Positions 1 to 6,503 of a DNA stretch of 10,327 nt are shown here, in pieces (position 1 is the first letter of the stretch; every line of letters begins with the position of its first letter). Both the position numbers and the translations under genes were made by a program. The notes beneath the pieces were generated by a model that was not told the DNA's origin, searched no databases, and saw only the letters and a list, made by a program, of their open reading frames with translations. Origin of the DNA: Prevotella sp. UBA7782 (GTDB taxonomy: Bacteria > Bacteroidota > Bacteroidia > Bacteroidales > Bacteroidaceae); assembly GCA_002480935.1 (NCBI GenBank), contig DLDC01000139.1, positions 4,730 through 15,056 of the forward strand, read 5' to 3'.

Positions 1-994
1 CCGTACTGGTGCCTGGTTTTATCATTTGCATGATGGAGTTATTGCCGTAAGTGTGTCCGCACGAGCCGGCAAACACGCTCCAGTAAGCATACCGGCGCAC
101 ATCATAGTCTTGCCACCTTTCCTCATTGGGGTCGTGCAGACCTTTAGGTATACCCTCGTAGCTGGGCTCACCGTCGAGCACGGGCTTCATCGGCTTATAG
201 GCCCATGTAGAATCTACATACATCCAGTTGTCTTCTTCGGTGTTGTCAGGTATAGGATAGTCGGCATTGCCCATGCGCTGCCCATATTTTCGGTGCCCAC
301 TCTGAAACATGTGGAAGTCTATCCACGGAGCCTTGCTCCACCATTTGGCCGAGGTATATCGTCCGCGGGGATGATAGGTCATCACATGATTGGGGTCGTA
401 TTGCTTGATAGTGGTAGCCAGCGCGTTCCACACTTCCGGCTTCACGTCGCCTTGAATATCCCCTCCGATAATCCAGATGATGTTAGGACTGTTCTTATAT
501 CTGCCTGCAAGGAAGCGTCCGTAAGCCTTGGCCTGCTCCACGTTCATCAGCCCACGCTTCACCAGTCCGCCCCAAATGGGAACCATACCTATGTAGATGC
601 CGTTTTCCTCGGCCTTCTTCACGATATAATCCATGTGGTCCCAATAGCTGTAAACGCCTTTAGGGTCGGCGGCTTGCATATTAAACCCATCAGAATTACT
701 GCTTTGCCCGTAGATGTTATAGCACGGCACACCGTCTATTACCTGTACCTGCACCACGTTGAAGCCGGCTTTTCTGCAATGTTCAAGGTAATAGGCAGCC
801 TCATCTCTGTTCAGCTTTTCGGGCAGCAGCCACCCCGTGTCGCCCAGCCAGAAGAAGGGCTTACCATTGGCTGTTTGCAAATATCTGTGATTGGCAGACA
901 CCATGAGCCGTCCGCCGCTCCATGGTTTCACGTTCTGTGCCTGTGCCCCTCCCAACGAGAGAACAAGGGCTATTGCAAAAAATATTTTTCTCAT
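1..994 (-). CDS. GH140-type apiosidase (DUF4038), C-terminus cut by the window edge
   Basis: The 331 visible residues match the DUF4038/GH140 family, whose characterised member BT1012 from Bacteroides thetaiotaomicron is an endo-apiosidase acting on RG-II pectin. A signal peptide of about 19 residues ([19 protein letters not shown], cleaved before QN) points to periplasmic or surface export; no lipobox is visible. Family blocks are WLGDTGWLL (49-57), GFNVVQVQVI (77-86) and the barrel strand IIWIIGGD ending at D179, followed by VLDGEPSYEG with E276. D179 and E276 line up, with a constant offset of 8, with the catalytic D187 and E284 of BT1012 as I recall them. About 110-140 C-terminal residues, normally a small beta domain, lie beyond the left edge. 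The ATG at 994 shares its A with the TGA of the upstream GH95 gene, so the two are probably translationally coupled. Family call is firm; exact substrate is inferred. Confidence 0.88.
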   Translation of the reverse strand, partial: MRKIFFAIALVLSLGGAQAQNVKPWSGGRLMVSANHRYLQTANGKPFFWLGDTGWLLPEKLNRDEAAYYLEHCRKAGFNVVQVQVIDGVPCYNIYGQSSNSDGFNMQAADPKGVYSYWDHMDYIVKKAEENGIYIGMVPIWGGLVKRGLMNVEQAKAYGRFLAGRYKNSPNIIWIIGGDIQGDVKPEVWNALATTIKQYDPNHVMTYHPRGRYTSAKWWSKAPWIDFHMFQSGHRKYGQRMGNADYPIPDNTEEDNWMYVDSTWAYKPMKPVLDGEPSYEGIPKGLHDPNEERWQDYDVRRYAYWSVFAGSCGHTYGNNSIMQMIKPGTST

Positions 995-996
995 CA
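992..996 (-). promoter_or_regulatory. TGATG stop/start overlap coupling GH95 to GH140
   Basis: On the minus strand the GH95 stop codon TGA (996-994) and the GH140 start ATG (994-992) share one base. There is no room for a separate leader, so GH140 translation probably depends on ribosomes finishing GH95. This fixes the GH140 start and implies a roughly matched supply of the two enzymes. Confidence 0.75.
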
Positions 997-3486
997 GTCT
1001 AACGCTTTATATGTTATGATTTGTCCTTTCTTGGTACGAATGTCGTATTCGTAGTATTTCTTCGATTCAGCGTTCTCACTTTTCACCGTGCTGTGATTTT
1101 CGGGTGTGGCCGTAGCAAACACCGTGAAGAGCTCATTGGGATTATTGCCCTTGGCCTTCTTAAAGCCTTTCAGCGGTGTGAGCGTGCGCAAGCGCAGGTT
1201 TCCTCCCAAAGTAGAGCGCACCATGAGGCGCTTCAGCTTGCCTTTTTCCCAGGCCATGTCTTCAATGACAAATCCTCCGCGGGCGCAGAGACCTCTCACT
1301 TCGCCCTCACTCCACACATCGGGCAGGGCGGGCAACAGCGCAACGGCCCCATCCTGACTCTGCATGAGCATCTCGGCTATACCCGCTGTACAACCGAAGT
1401 TGCCGTCAATCTGGAAAGGTGCATGGGCATCAAAGAGGTTAAGATAGGTGCCACCTTTTTTCTTATTACTGCCGTAGGCCACAAAATGGTCGTCGGTAAG
1501 CGTCAGCTGATTTTGTATCAGCTTGTAAGCATGGTTGCCGTCGAGCAGCCGTGCCCACAGGCACACCTTCCAGCCCATAGACCATCCCGTGCTGGGATCG
1601 CCACGATGAATGAGCGAAGTCTGGGCTGCTTCAGAGAGCAACGGTGTGCGCAGAGGCGATATCTGGGCAGAGGGGAACAGGCCGTAAAGCATACTTACGT
1701 GGCGGTGTGTGTCGTTGGGATCGTCCCAGTCGTCCATCCACTCTTGCAACTGTCCCCATTTGCCAATCTGCATAGGAGCCAGCAGCTTGAGCCGCTCGGC
1801 ATAATGGCTCTGCGCGTCTTTGTCTGTCTTGAGTATCTTTGCCGCCAATGCCACCTCATTAAAAAGGTCGGAAAGCAACTGGTTGTCCATGGTTGTTCCG
1901 GCAGACAAGGCACTGCGCTTGCCGTTTTCGGCCGGATGACTGTTTTCAGGCGATACGGCAGGCGCTATCACAAGCCAGTGATGACGGGGCTCTTGCACCA
2001 GCATCTGGTCGAGGAAGGTGGCTGCGCCCTTCATGATGGGATAAGCCCTGCGCAGAAAAGCGGTGTCGCCCGTATACAGATAGTGCTGCCACAGGTGTTG
2101 CGAGAGCCATGCACCGCCCGTCATCCACATACCTGACGAGGCATGATCTATAGCTCCGGTCACGCGCCAGATGTCGGTGTTGTGATGAAGCACCCATCCG
2201 TCTTTGCCATACATCTGTGCCGCTGTTTCGTGTCCCGTCTCACTCACGTCCTTGATAAGACTGAACAAGGGCTCGTTGAGTGCCGAGAGGTTAGTGGACT
2301 CGCTGGGCCAGTAGTTCATCTCTAAGTTGATGTTCGTGGTGTATTTTGAGTCCCAACTCGGGAAAAGCTTGTCGTTCCATATACCTTGCAGGTTAGCGGG
2401 CTGCGTGCCGGGCTGCGATGAGCAGATGAGCAGGTAGCGGCCAAAGGTGAAGTAGGTTGCCGCAAACCAGTTGTCAGCACGTTCGGCAAAGTGTATAAGT
2501 CGTTGGTCGGTGGGCTGGCTGGCATACTTGTCCGGTCCCAGCCACAAGGAGCAGCGGCTCATTTGTTTGTTGTAAAGATCGTAATGAGCCTTCAGCTCGC
2601 TGTCCCAACTCTTTTTCATAGCATGAGCCAAGGCGGTTCTTGTGCGTTCCACCTCGTTGGCATCCAACGATTTATAATTGGAGAAGTTGGTTGCTATGGC
2701 AATATATAAGGTTGCCTCATCGGCATTCACCACGCTCAGTGTGCCGTCGGTTATCGCGGTAGAGCCTCCTTTCACACTCACGGCCATTCGCCCCTGAAAG
2801 CGCACCCTGCCTTTTTGCCCTTCGTGGCTCATCGTAACAGCTGTCAGTGTAACACTGTTGATGGCCGTTCCGTTATCTGCCTTAAAGGCATCGGCGGCTA
2901 TGATGGGGTCGTTGTGAGGCGAGCTGAAGTTGGCATTAAAGGTGATGGCGCCCCGCTTATTGGCTGTGAAGTGTATGGCCACGACATTATCGGCAAAAGA
3001 GGTGATAGCCTCCTGCCGATAACTCACGCCGTTGGCAACATATCGTGTGAGTGTCCGGGCAGAGTCGAGTGACAGTTCTCTGTAATAGTCGCTATACTGC
3101 GTGATGCCCGGATGGGAGATGAACACGTCTCCAAAGGTCTGATAGGGCATACCCTGATTGGTTTGCGACATGACATGACTGTTCAAAATGCCTTCTGCCT
3201 TGATATATTGGCCTTGCCAGATGAGCTGCTGGGCTTGGGCTATCCATGGCGAGGCGCCCTTGGTGAAGTTGTTGTTAGGGCTGCCGGCCCATATTGTTTC
3301 TTCGTTCAGAGCTATGCGCTCGGTAGCCGGACGACCAAACACCATGGCCCCCAGCCGTCCGTTGCCTAAGGGCAGGGCATCCGTCCACACCTCGGCCGGC
3401 TTGGTATACCACAGCTTGTATCCCTGGGCACTAGCTGCCAGAGAGGTCAGAAGCATGGCTGTTAAGCCTAATAGTTTTAGTTTCAT
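994..3486 (-). CDS. GH95 alpha-L-fucosidase / alpha-L-galactosidase, secreted
   Basis: An 830-residue glycoside hydrolase of family 95, an inverting family that removes terminal alpha-L-fucose or alpha-L-galactose. A signal peptide (about residues 1-20, ending LAASA before QG) predicts export. The N-terminal domain begins with [13 protein letters not shown] (39-51) and the NEETIW motif (61-66). The (alpha/alpha)6 catalytic region carries [10 protein letters not shown], giving N385 and N387; SPEN with E514; HRHVSMLYG (594-602); and QIDGNFG with D694. By homology to Bifidobacterium AfcA (N421, N423, E566, D766), E514 is the general acid and the Asn/Asp set the base. I chose the ATG at 3486; a TTG at 3516 would add ten residues ahead of a good signal peptide. 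GH140 follows with a one-base overlap, which favours an RG-II alpha-L-galactosidase role like BT1010, but fucosidase is not excluded. It lies 53 bp after gltA with no clear promoter of its own. Confidence 0.92.
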   Translation of the reverse strand: MKLKLLGLTAMLLTSLAASAQGYKLWYTKPAEVWTDALPLGNGRLGAMVFGRPATERIALNEETIWAGSPNNNFTKGASPWIAQAQQLIWQGQYIKAEGILNSHVMSQTNQGMPYQTFGDVFISHPGITQYSDYYRELSLDSARTLTRYVANGVSYRQEAITSFADNVVAIHFTANKRGAITFNANFSSPHNDPIIAADAFKADNGTAINSVTLTAVTMSHEGQKGRVRFQGRMAVSVKGGSTAITDGTLSVVNADEATLYIAIATNFSNYKSLDANEVERTRTALAHAMKKSWDSELKAHYDLYNKQMSRCSLWLGPDKYASQPTDQRLIHFAERADNWFAATYFTFGRYLLICSSQPGTQPANLQGIWNDKLFPSWDSKYTTNINLEMNYWPSESTNLSALNEPLFSLIKDVSETGHETAAQMYGKDGWVLHHNTDIWRVTGAIDHASSGMWMTGGAWLSQHLWQHYLYTGDTAFLRRAYPIMKGAATFLDQMLVQEPRHHWLVIAPAVSPENSHPAENGKRSALSAGTTMDNQLLSDLFNEVALAAKILKTDKDAQSHYAERLKLLAPMQIGKWGQLQEWMDDWDDPNDTHRHVSMLYGLFPSAQISPLRTPLLSEAAQTSLIHRGDPSTGWSMGWKVCLWARLLDGNHAYKLIQNQLTLTDDHFVAYGSNKKKGGTYLNLFDAHAPFQIDGNFGCTAGIAEMLMQSQDGAVALLPALPDVWSEGEVRGLCARGGFVIEDMAWEKGKLKRLMVRSTLGGNLRLRTLTPLKGFKKAKGNNPNELFTVFATATPENHSTVKSENAESKKYYEYDIRTKKGQIITYKALD

Positions 3487-3539
3487 AGTTATTCTTAAAG
3501 TATTTATTTTACACAAGTTAGCTTACTTGCTTATGACGG

Positions 3540-4916
3540 CTATTCGGTCTTTTTGTCATCATCAGTGTCTCTGAGCAAGCCCAAGTCGCGCATCAATCGC
3601 TCTGCGTCTACATATTCGGCAATGCCCTGCGCCACCATCTTGGCTGCCTTCATGGCCATTACCACGGTTTGCGGCCGGTGCACCACATCGCCGCCGGCAA
3701 ACACGCCTGGCCGGGTGGTCATTCCGTAGGGTCTGTCCTTCACTATCACGTAGCCCTTCTCATCTATGTCAATGCCCTCTGTGGTAGATACGATGCGGCT
3801 GGCCGGCCTGCTGCCAATAGCCAGGAACACGCGGTCGAAGGGCTCCACCCGCTCACCGTCGGGCGTTTCCAACCTGATAGCCTTCAGCCTATTGCCGCCA
3901 TTGCCTAAGAATTCTTTGGCCTGTGTCTGCCATCTGAACTTGATGCCCTCCTTCACAGCCTCACTGAACTCACTCTCTATGGCCGGCATCTCAGCTTGTG
4001 TGCGCCGGTAGAGCACGCTCACGTCGGCCCCCAGCCTGATGGCTGTGCGGGCTGCATCCATGGCCACATTGCCTCCGCCTATCACTGCCACCTTCTCGCC
4101 GGGCTTCAGTGGAACCATCTCACGCGGCATGGCACCCTCGTTAAAGGCGTTCACGTTGTGCAGGAAGTAGGTGCTTTGGCTGATGCCCTCCAGGCCTACG
4201 CCGGGCACCCCCTTGAGTTCTTGCGGAAGGGCGGTGCCGGTTCCTATGAAGATGGCGTCATAGCCCTCGGCAAAAATACTGTCTACCGTCACGCCATTGC
4301 GCCCTACCAGACAGTTGAGCACGAAGTTCACACCAAGCGCCTCTATCTTGGCTATTTCTTTTCTTACCACAGATTTTTGCAACCTGTACTCCGGAATGCC
4401 GTACATCAGCACGCCACCGGGCTCTTCCTGACCCTCGAAGATGGTGACGTTGAAACCCTGACGAGCCAAGTCGCCAGCCACAGTCAGGCCGGCAGGACCC
4501 GAGCCTATCACGGCCACCTTGCCGCGTGTCTTCTGCGGCAGGTCTTCTCTGATGATGCCCATGTCCGTATCAAAGTCGGCTATGAAAGCTTCCAGCTTAC
4601 CTATCTGTATAGGCTTGCCCTTCTTGCTCAGCACGCAATGGCCCTGGCATTGCTTCTCATGGGGGCACACCCTGCCGCAAATGGCCGGAAGGTTGCTCGT
4701 CTCGTTGATGATGCTCATGGCTGAGCCCATATTGCCTTTAGACAGTTGGTGGATGAAGTCGGGTATGTGGTTGCCTATCGGACAGCCCTTCACGCATTGG
4801 GGCACCTTGCAGTGCAGACAACGTTTGGCCTCTGCTATGGCCTCACGCGTTGCAAAACCTTTGCTCACCACCTTGAAGTTTTCTATAATTTTACTTTGAT
4901 CTTGCTTTATTTCCAT
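3540..4916 (-). CDS. gltA: NADPH-dependent glutamate synthase, GltA/NfnB/SudA-like
   Basis: A complete 458-residue iron-sulfur flavoprotein of the GltD-like family, close to the single-gene NADPH-dependent glutamate synthase type (about 450 residues). The N-terminal ferredoxin-like domain has two cysteine groups, C33/C36/C41/C45 and C80/C84/C90/C94 (ICGRVCPHEKQC). The FAD-binding fold has VIGSGPAGL (136-144), the NADPH-binding fold has VAVIGGGNVAMDAA (276-289), and the final FAD contact is GVFAGGDVV (404-412). No GltB-like glutamine amidotransferase or synthase domain is present, so ammonia-dependent glutamate formation is not proven. Relatives pair with an NfnA/SudB partner (ferredoxin-NADP transhydrogenase or sulfide dehydrogenase), and no such gene lies beside it here. 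It is transcribed from a Bacteroidota-type -7 box at 4954-4961, with a leader of about 30 nt and no obvious Shine-Dalgarno sequence. The fold is certain; the physiological reaction is not. Confidence 0.9.
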   Translation of the reverse strand: MEIKQDQSKIIENFKVVSKGFATREAIAEAKRCLHCKVPQCVKGCPIGNHIPDFIHQLSKGNMGSAMSIINETSNLPAICGRVCPHEKQCQGHCVLSKKGKPIQIGKLEAFIADFDTDMGIIREDLPQKTRGKVAVIGSGPAGLTVAGDLARQGFNVTIFEGQEEPGGVLMYGIPEYRLQKSVVRKEIAKIEALGVNFVLNCLVGRNGVTVDSIFAEGYDAIFIGTGTALPQELKGVPGVGLEGISQSTYFLHNVNAFNEGAMPREMVPLKPGEKVAVIGGGNVAMDAARTAIRLGADVSVLYRRTQAEMPAIESEFSEAVKEGIKFRWQTQAKEFLGNGGNRLKAIRLETPDGERVEPFDRVFLAIGSRPASRIVSTTEGIDIDEKGYVIVKDRPYGMTTRPGVFAGGDVVHRPQTVVMAMKAAKMVAQGIAEYVDAERLMRDLGLLRDTDDDKKTE

Positions 4917-4953
4917 GTCTTGATTGTTACTAGTTTGTTGTCTCTTTATAGTG

Positions 4954-4961
4954 CAAAGTTA
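4954..4961 (-). promoter_or_regulatory. Promoter -7 box TAACTTTG for gltA
   Basis: On the minus strand TAACTTTG matches the Bacteroidota -7 consensus TAnnTTTG exactly. It sits 37 bp upstream of the gltA ATG and predicts a leader of about 30 nt. A matching -33 TTTG box is not clear: the best candidates about 18-20 bp upstream are only GGTG or ACGG. Confidence 0.6.
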
Positions 4962-5201
4962 CGAAAAAGTTTTTATCCACACCGTGCGTCATCACATTTT
5001 CTTTTTCAGACAGAAGAAGAGCGACACCTGAAACGACTGGTGAAAGACGAAAAAACGAGATAGTATCTTGCCACCGTCATAGCAATGAACAGTGGGCGCC
5101 ACACTTGATTTTGCCGCCAACTGATTACCCATCATGGCACAAAGACAAACCGGAAAACAGATAACAACCCACTAGCAGCCAAGAAAGTTTGTGGGTCAAT
5201 G

Positions 5202-5233
5202 CTTGCTACTGTCAACTAATTATCGTAACTTTG
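5202..5233 (+). promoter_or_regulatory. Promoter CTTG-N20-TAACTTTG for the pseudouridine synthase
   Basis: A CTTG -33 box (5202-5205), a 20-bp spacer and TAACTTTG (5226-5233) match the Bacteroidota sigma-ABfr promoter (TTTG, 19-21 bp, TAnnTTTG). The -7 box ends five bases before the ATG at 5239, so transcription should begin at or within a few bases of the start codon. This also rules out the longer GTG-initiated reading at 5191, which would begin upstream of the promoter. Confidence 0.72.
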
Positions 5234-5238
5234 CCAGC

Positions 5239-6129
5239 ATGAAAAATAGATATAACAATCTGAGAAATGACGCTTACAACGTGTTTAAGGTTGAAGAACC
5301 GTCAACTCTGTTGCCTTGGCTGCTTGCCAACTTAAAGGAAAGCAGAAACAAGGTTAAGGCTACGCTGCAAAACAGAGGCATCAAAGTGAACGGAAAGTTC
5401 ATCACCCAGTTTGACTATCAACTGAAGGTAGGCGACAAGGTGAGCGTGAGCAAATCCAAGAAGAACAACCAGTTCAAAAGCAAGTTTCTCAAGATTGTAT
5501 ATGAAGACCAGTACTTGGTGGTCATAGAAAAGAACATTGGCATTCTCTCTATGGCTGCCGGTCACTCTACGCTCAACGTTAAGACGGTGCTCGACGACTA
5601 CTTCAAGAAGACGCGACAGCACTGTACGGCGCATGTGGTGCACCGTCTTGACCGCGACACATCCGGGCTCATGGTGTATGCCAAGGACATGCAGACAGAG
5701 CAAATACTTGAACACGACTGGCATAACATTGTGTACGACAGACGTTACGTTGCCGTTGTGTCGGGCGAGATGGAGGACGATGAGGGAACAATAGCCAACT
5801 GGCTGAAAGACAACAAGGCGTATGTTACCTACTCGTCTGACACTGACAATGGTGGTAAATATGCCATCACACACTTTCATCAGCTCAACCGCACCACTAC
5901 CCACTCACTCGTTGAGTTCCGACTGGAGACCGGTCGCAAGAATCAAATTCGTGTTCATGCCGCTGACATGGGCCACCCTGTGTGCGGTGACGTGAAATAT
6001 GGCAACGGCGACGATCCTATTCACCGTCTTTGCCTACATGCCTACGTGCTCTGCTTCTACCATCCCATACATCACAGACGCATGGAGTTTGAAACGCCCA
6101 TACCGTCTTCGTTTCTTCAATTATTCTGA
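5239..6129 (+). CDS. RluA-family RNA pseudouridine synthase with S4 domain
   Basis: A complete 296-residue enzyme that isomerises specific uridines in RNA, normally ribosomal RNA, to pseudouridine. An N-terminal S4 RNA-binding domain spans about residues 22-70 (STLLPWLLANL to LKVGDKVSV). The catalytic domain starts near 85; the signature HRLDRDTSGL (135-144) supplies the catalytic D138. A second family block, TGRKNQIRVH (231-240), is a variant of the more usual GRTHQIRVH, followed by HPVCGDVKYG (246-255). The S4 domain and length resemble RluC/RluD, but the target uridine cannot be told from sequence. I start at ATG 5239 because the promoter -7 box ends only five bases before it; the upstream in-frame GTG at 5191 would lie before the predicted transcription start. 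The 54-aa membrane protein gene starts six bases after its stop, so the two are probably co-transcribed. Confidence 0.93.
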   Translation: MKNRYNNLRNDAYNVFKVEEPSTLLPWLLANLKESRNKVKATLQNRGIKVNGKFITQFDYQLKVGDKVSVSKSKKNNQFKSKFLKIVYEDQYLVVIEKNIGILSMAAGHSTLNVKTVLDDYFKKTRQHCTAHVVHRLDRDTSGLMVYAKDMQTEQILEHDWHNIVYDRRYVAVVSGEMEDDEGTIANWLKDNKAYVTYSSDTDNGGKYAITHFHQLNRTTTHSLVEFRLETGRKNQIRVHAADMGHPVCGDVKYGNGDDPIHRLCLHAYVLCFYHPIHHRRMEFETPIPSSFLQLF

Positions 6130-6135
6130 TAAAGC

Positions 6136-6300
6136 ATGAACGACTTCAGCTATTATGTGGCAGCACTCATCGTGCTCATCGTGGGCATTACGCTCATCAA
6201 GATGATTACGGGCTGCATACTGCGCGTCATCATCGGCATCATAGCCCTCGCGTTGTTGGCTTATCTGCTCAGCTCGGCCCACCTCTTCGAACTGCTCTGA
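6136..6300 (+). CDS. Small two-helix membrane protein, 54 aa, function unknown
   Basis: A short reading frame beginning MNDFSYYVAALIVLIVG and ending AHLFELL, six bases after the pseudouridine synthase stop. Nearly the whole protein is hydrophobic: one helix spans about residues 7-21 and a second about 29-47. They are separated by a short turn with K22, T25, G26, C27 and R30. The positive residues in the turn suggest it faces the cytoplasm, with both ends in the periplasm. I do not recognise a named family. Support for it being real is the tight spacing to the upstream gene, the uninterrupted hydrophobic pattern and an end just before the repeat-rich spacer. A single cysteine at 27 lies at the membrane edge. 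It could be a small envelope or accessory protein; no function is assigned. Confidence 0.68.
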   Translation: MNDFSYYVAALIVLIVGITLIKMITGCILRVIIGIIALALLAYLLSSAHLFELL

Positions 6301-6375
6301 GGGCTACCGACTGTCGCACGCCATTCATAGAAAACAGAACCGGAAACCACGTGAGGTAACACGCACATCAAGAAC

Positions 6376-6443
6376 GCAACGCGAAATAGGCATTATCGCG
6401 TTGCCAAATGCCCTATTTTGCCCTGCGATAATGCCTATTTTGG
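6376..6443. repeat. Compound inverted repeat (16-bp perfect dyad, alternative hairpins)
   Basis: AAATAGGCATTATCGC (6384-6399) is repeated perfectly in inverted form as GCGATAATGCCTATTT (6425-6440) around a 25-base loop. A second dyad, GCAACGCG (6376-6383) with CGCGTTGC (6397-6404), shares bases with the first arm, so only one of the two helices can form at a time. The loop carries a near-copy of the right arm: AATGCCCTATTTTG (6407-6420) against AATGCCTATTTTGG (6430-6443). The element lies between convergent genes. The modular structure resembles a dispersed intergenic palindrome (REP-like), which I cannot confirm from one copy. Its stem is AT-rich and has no clean U-tract, so it is not a textbook terminator. 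Confidence 0.75.
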
Positions 6444-6450
6444 AAAGCAA

Positions 6451-6470
6451 ATAAGCCATAGCTATGTTAT
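6451..6470. repeat. Imperfect palindrome around CATAGCTATG
   Basis: CATAGCTATG (6457-6466) is a perfect 10-bp palindrome, extended by ATAA (6451-6454) and TTAT (6467-6470) with a two-base asymmetry on the left. It lies between the compound repeat and the hairpin at the end of the MORN_2 gene. It could be a protein-binding dyad or part of a bidirectional termination region; chance is possible. Confidence 0.35.
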
Positions 6471-6477
6471 TGCCCAG

Positions 6478-6503
6478 ACCTTCTCTGCCTCGAGGCAGAA
6501 GGT
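6478..6503 (-). terminator. Stem-loop at the 3' end of the MORN_2 gene, possible terminator
   Basis: ACCTTC-TC-TGCCTC (6478-6491) pairs with GAGGCA-GAAGGT (6492-6503), giving 12 bp with a two-base bulge; the core TCTGCCTCGAGGCAGA (6484-6499) is a perfect palindrome. It touches the stop codon of the minus-strand gene ending at 6503. Neither strand shows a following run of T, so intrinsic termination is uncertain; it may instead protect the 3' end. Confidence 0.45.

Larger units (their letters stand above)
4917..5238. other. Divergent intergenic region between gltA and the pseudouridine synthase
   Basis: This 322-bp spacer holds the gltA promoter near its left end (4954-4961) and the pseudouridine synthase promoter at its right end (5202-5233). 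The roughly 240 bp between them show no convincing ORF, tRNA or strong terminator. A weak dyad, ACCCAC (5167-5172) and GTGGGT (5191-5196) with an 18-base loop, lies just before the right-hand -33 box. Nothing else in it is recognised. Confidence 0.7.

Noticed and set aside
26..1054. 342-aa plus-strand reading frame
   Set aside because: It lies antisense to the clear GH140 gene, which has catalytic motifs and a signal peptide; the plus-strand product has no recognisable features.
1021..2136. 371-aa plus-strand reading frame
   Set aside because: It is antisense to GH95, inside its conserved catalytic region, with His/Arg-rich composition typical of a shadow frame.
3487..3516. TTG start giving a 10-residue longer GH95
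   Set aside because: The extension precedes a standard signal peptide that begins at the ATG at 3486, so the longer form is unlikely.
3487..3539. Possible GH95 promoter (TAACTTGT in the gltA-GH95 gap)
   Set aside because: It deviates from TAnnTTTG in the critical TTTG part and has no -33 box at the right distance.
3996..4724. 242-aa plus-strand reading frame
   Set aside because: It is antisense to gltA through its FAD and NADPH motifs, with no family resemblance.
5167..5196. ACCCAC/GTGGGT dyad upstream of the pseudouridine synthase promoter
   Set aside because: Only six base pairs with an 18-base loop; too weak to call an operator or terminator.
5332..5904. 190-aa minus-strand reading frame
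   Set aside because: It is antisense to the pseudouridine synthase core, including the HRLDRDTSG motif; no supporting promoter or homology is visible.
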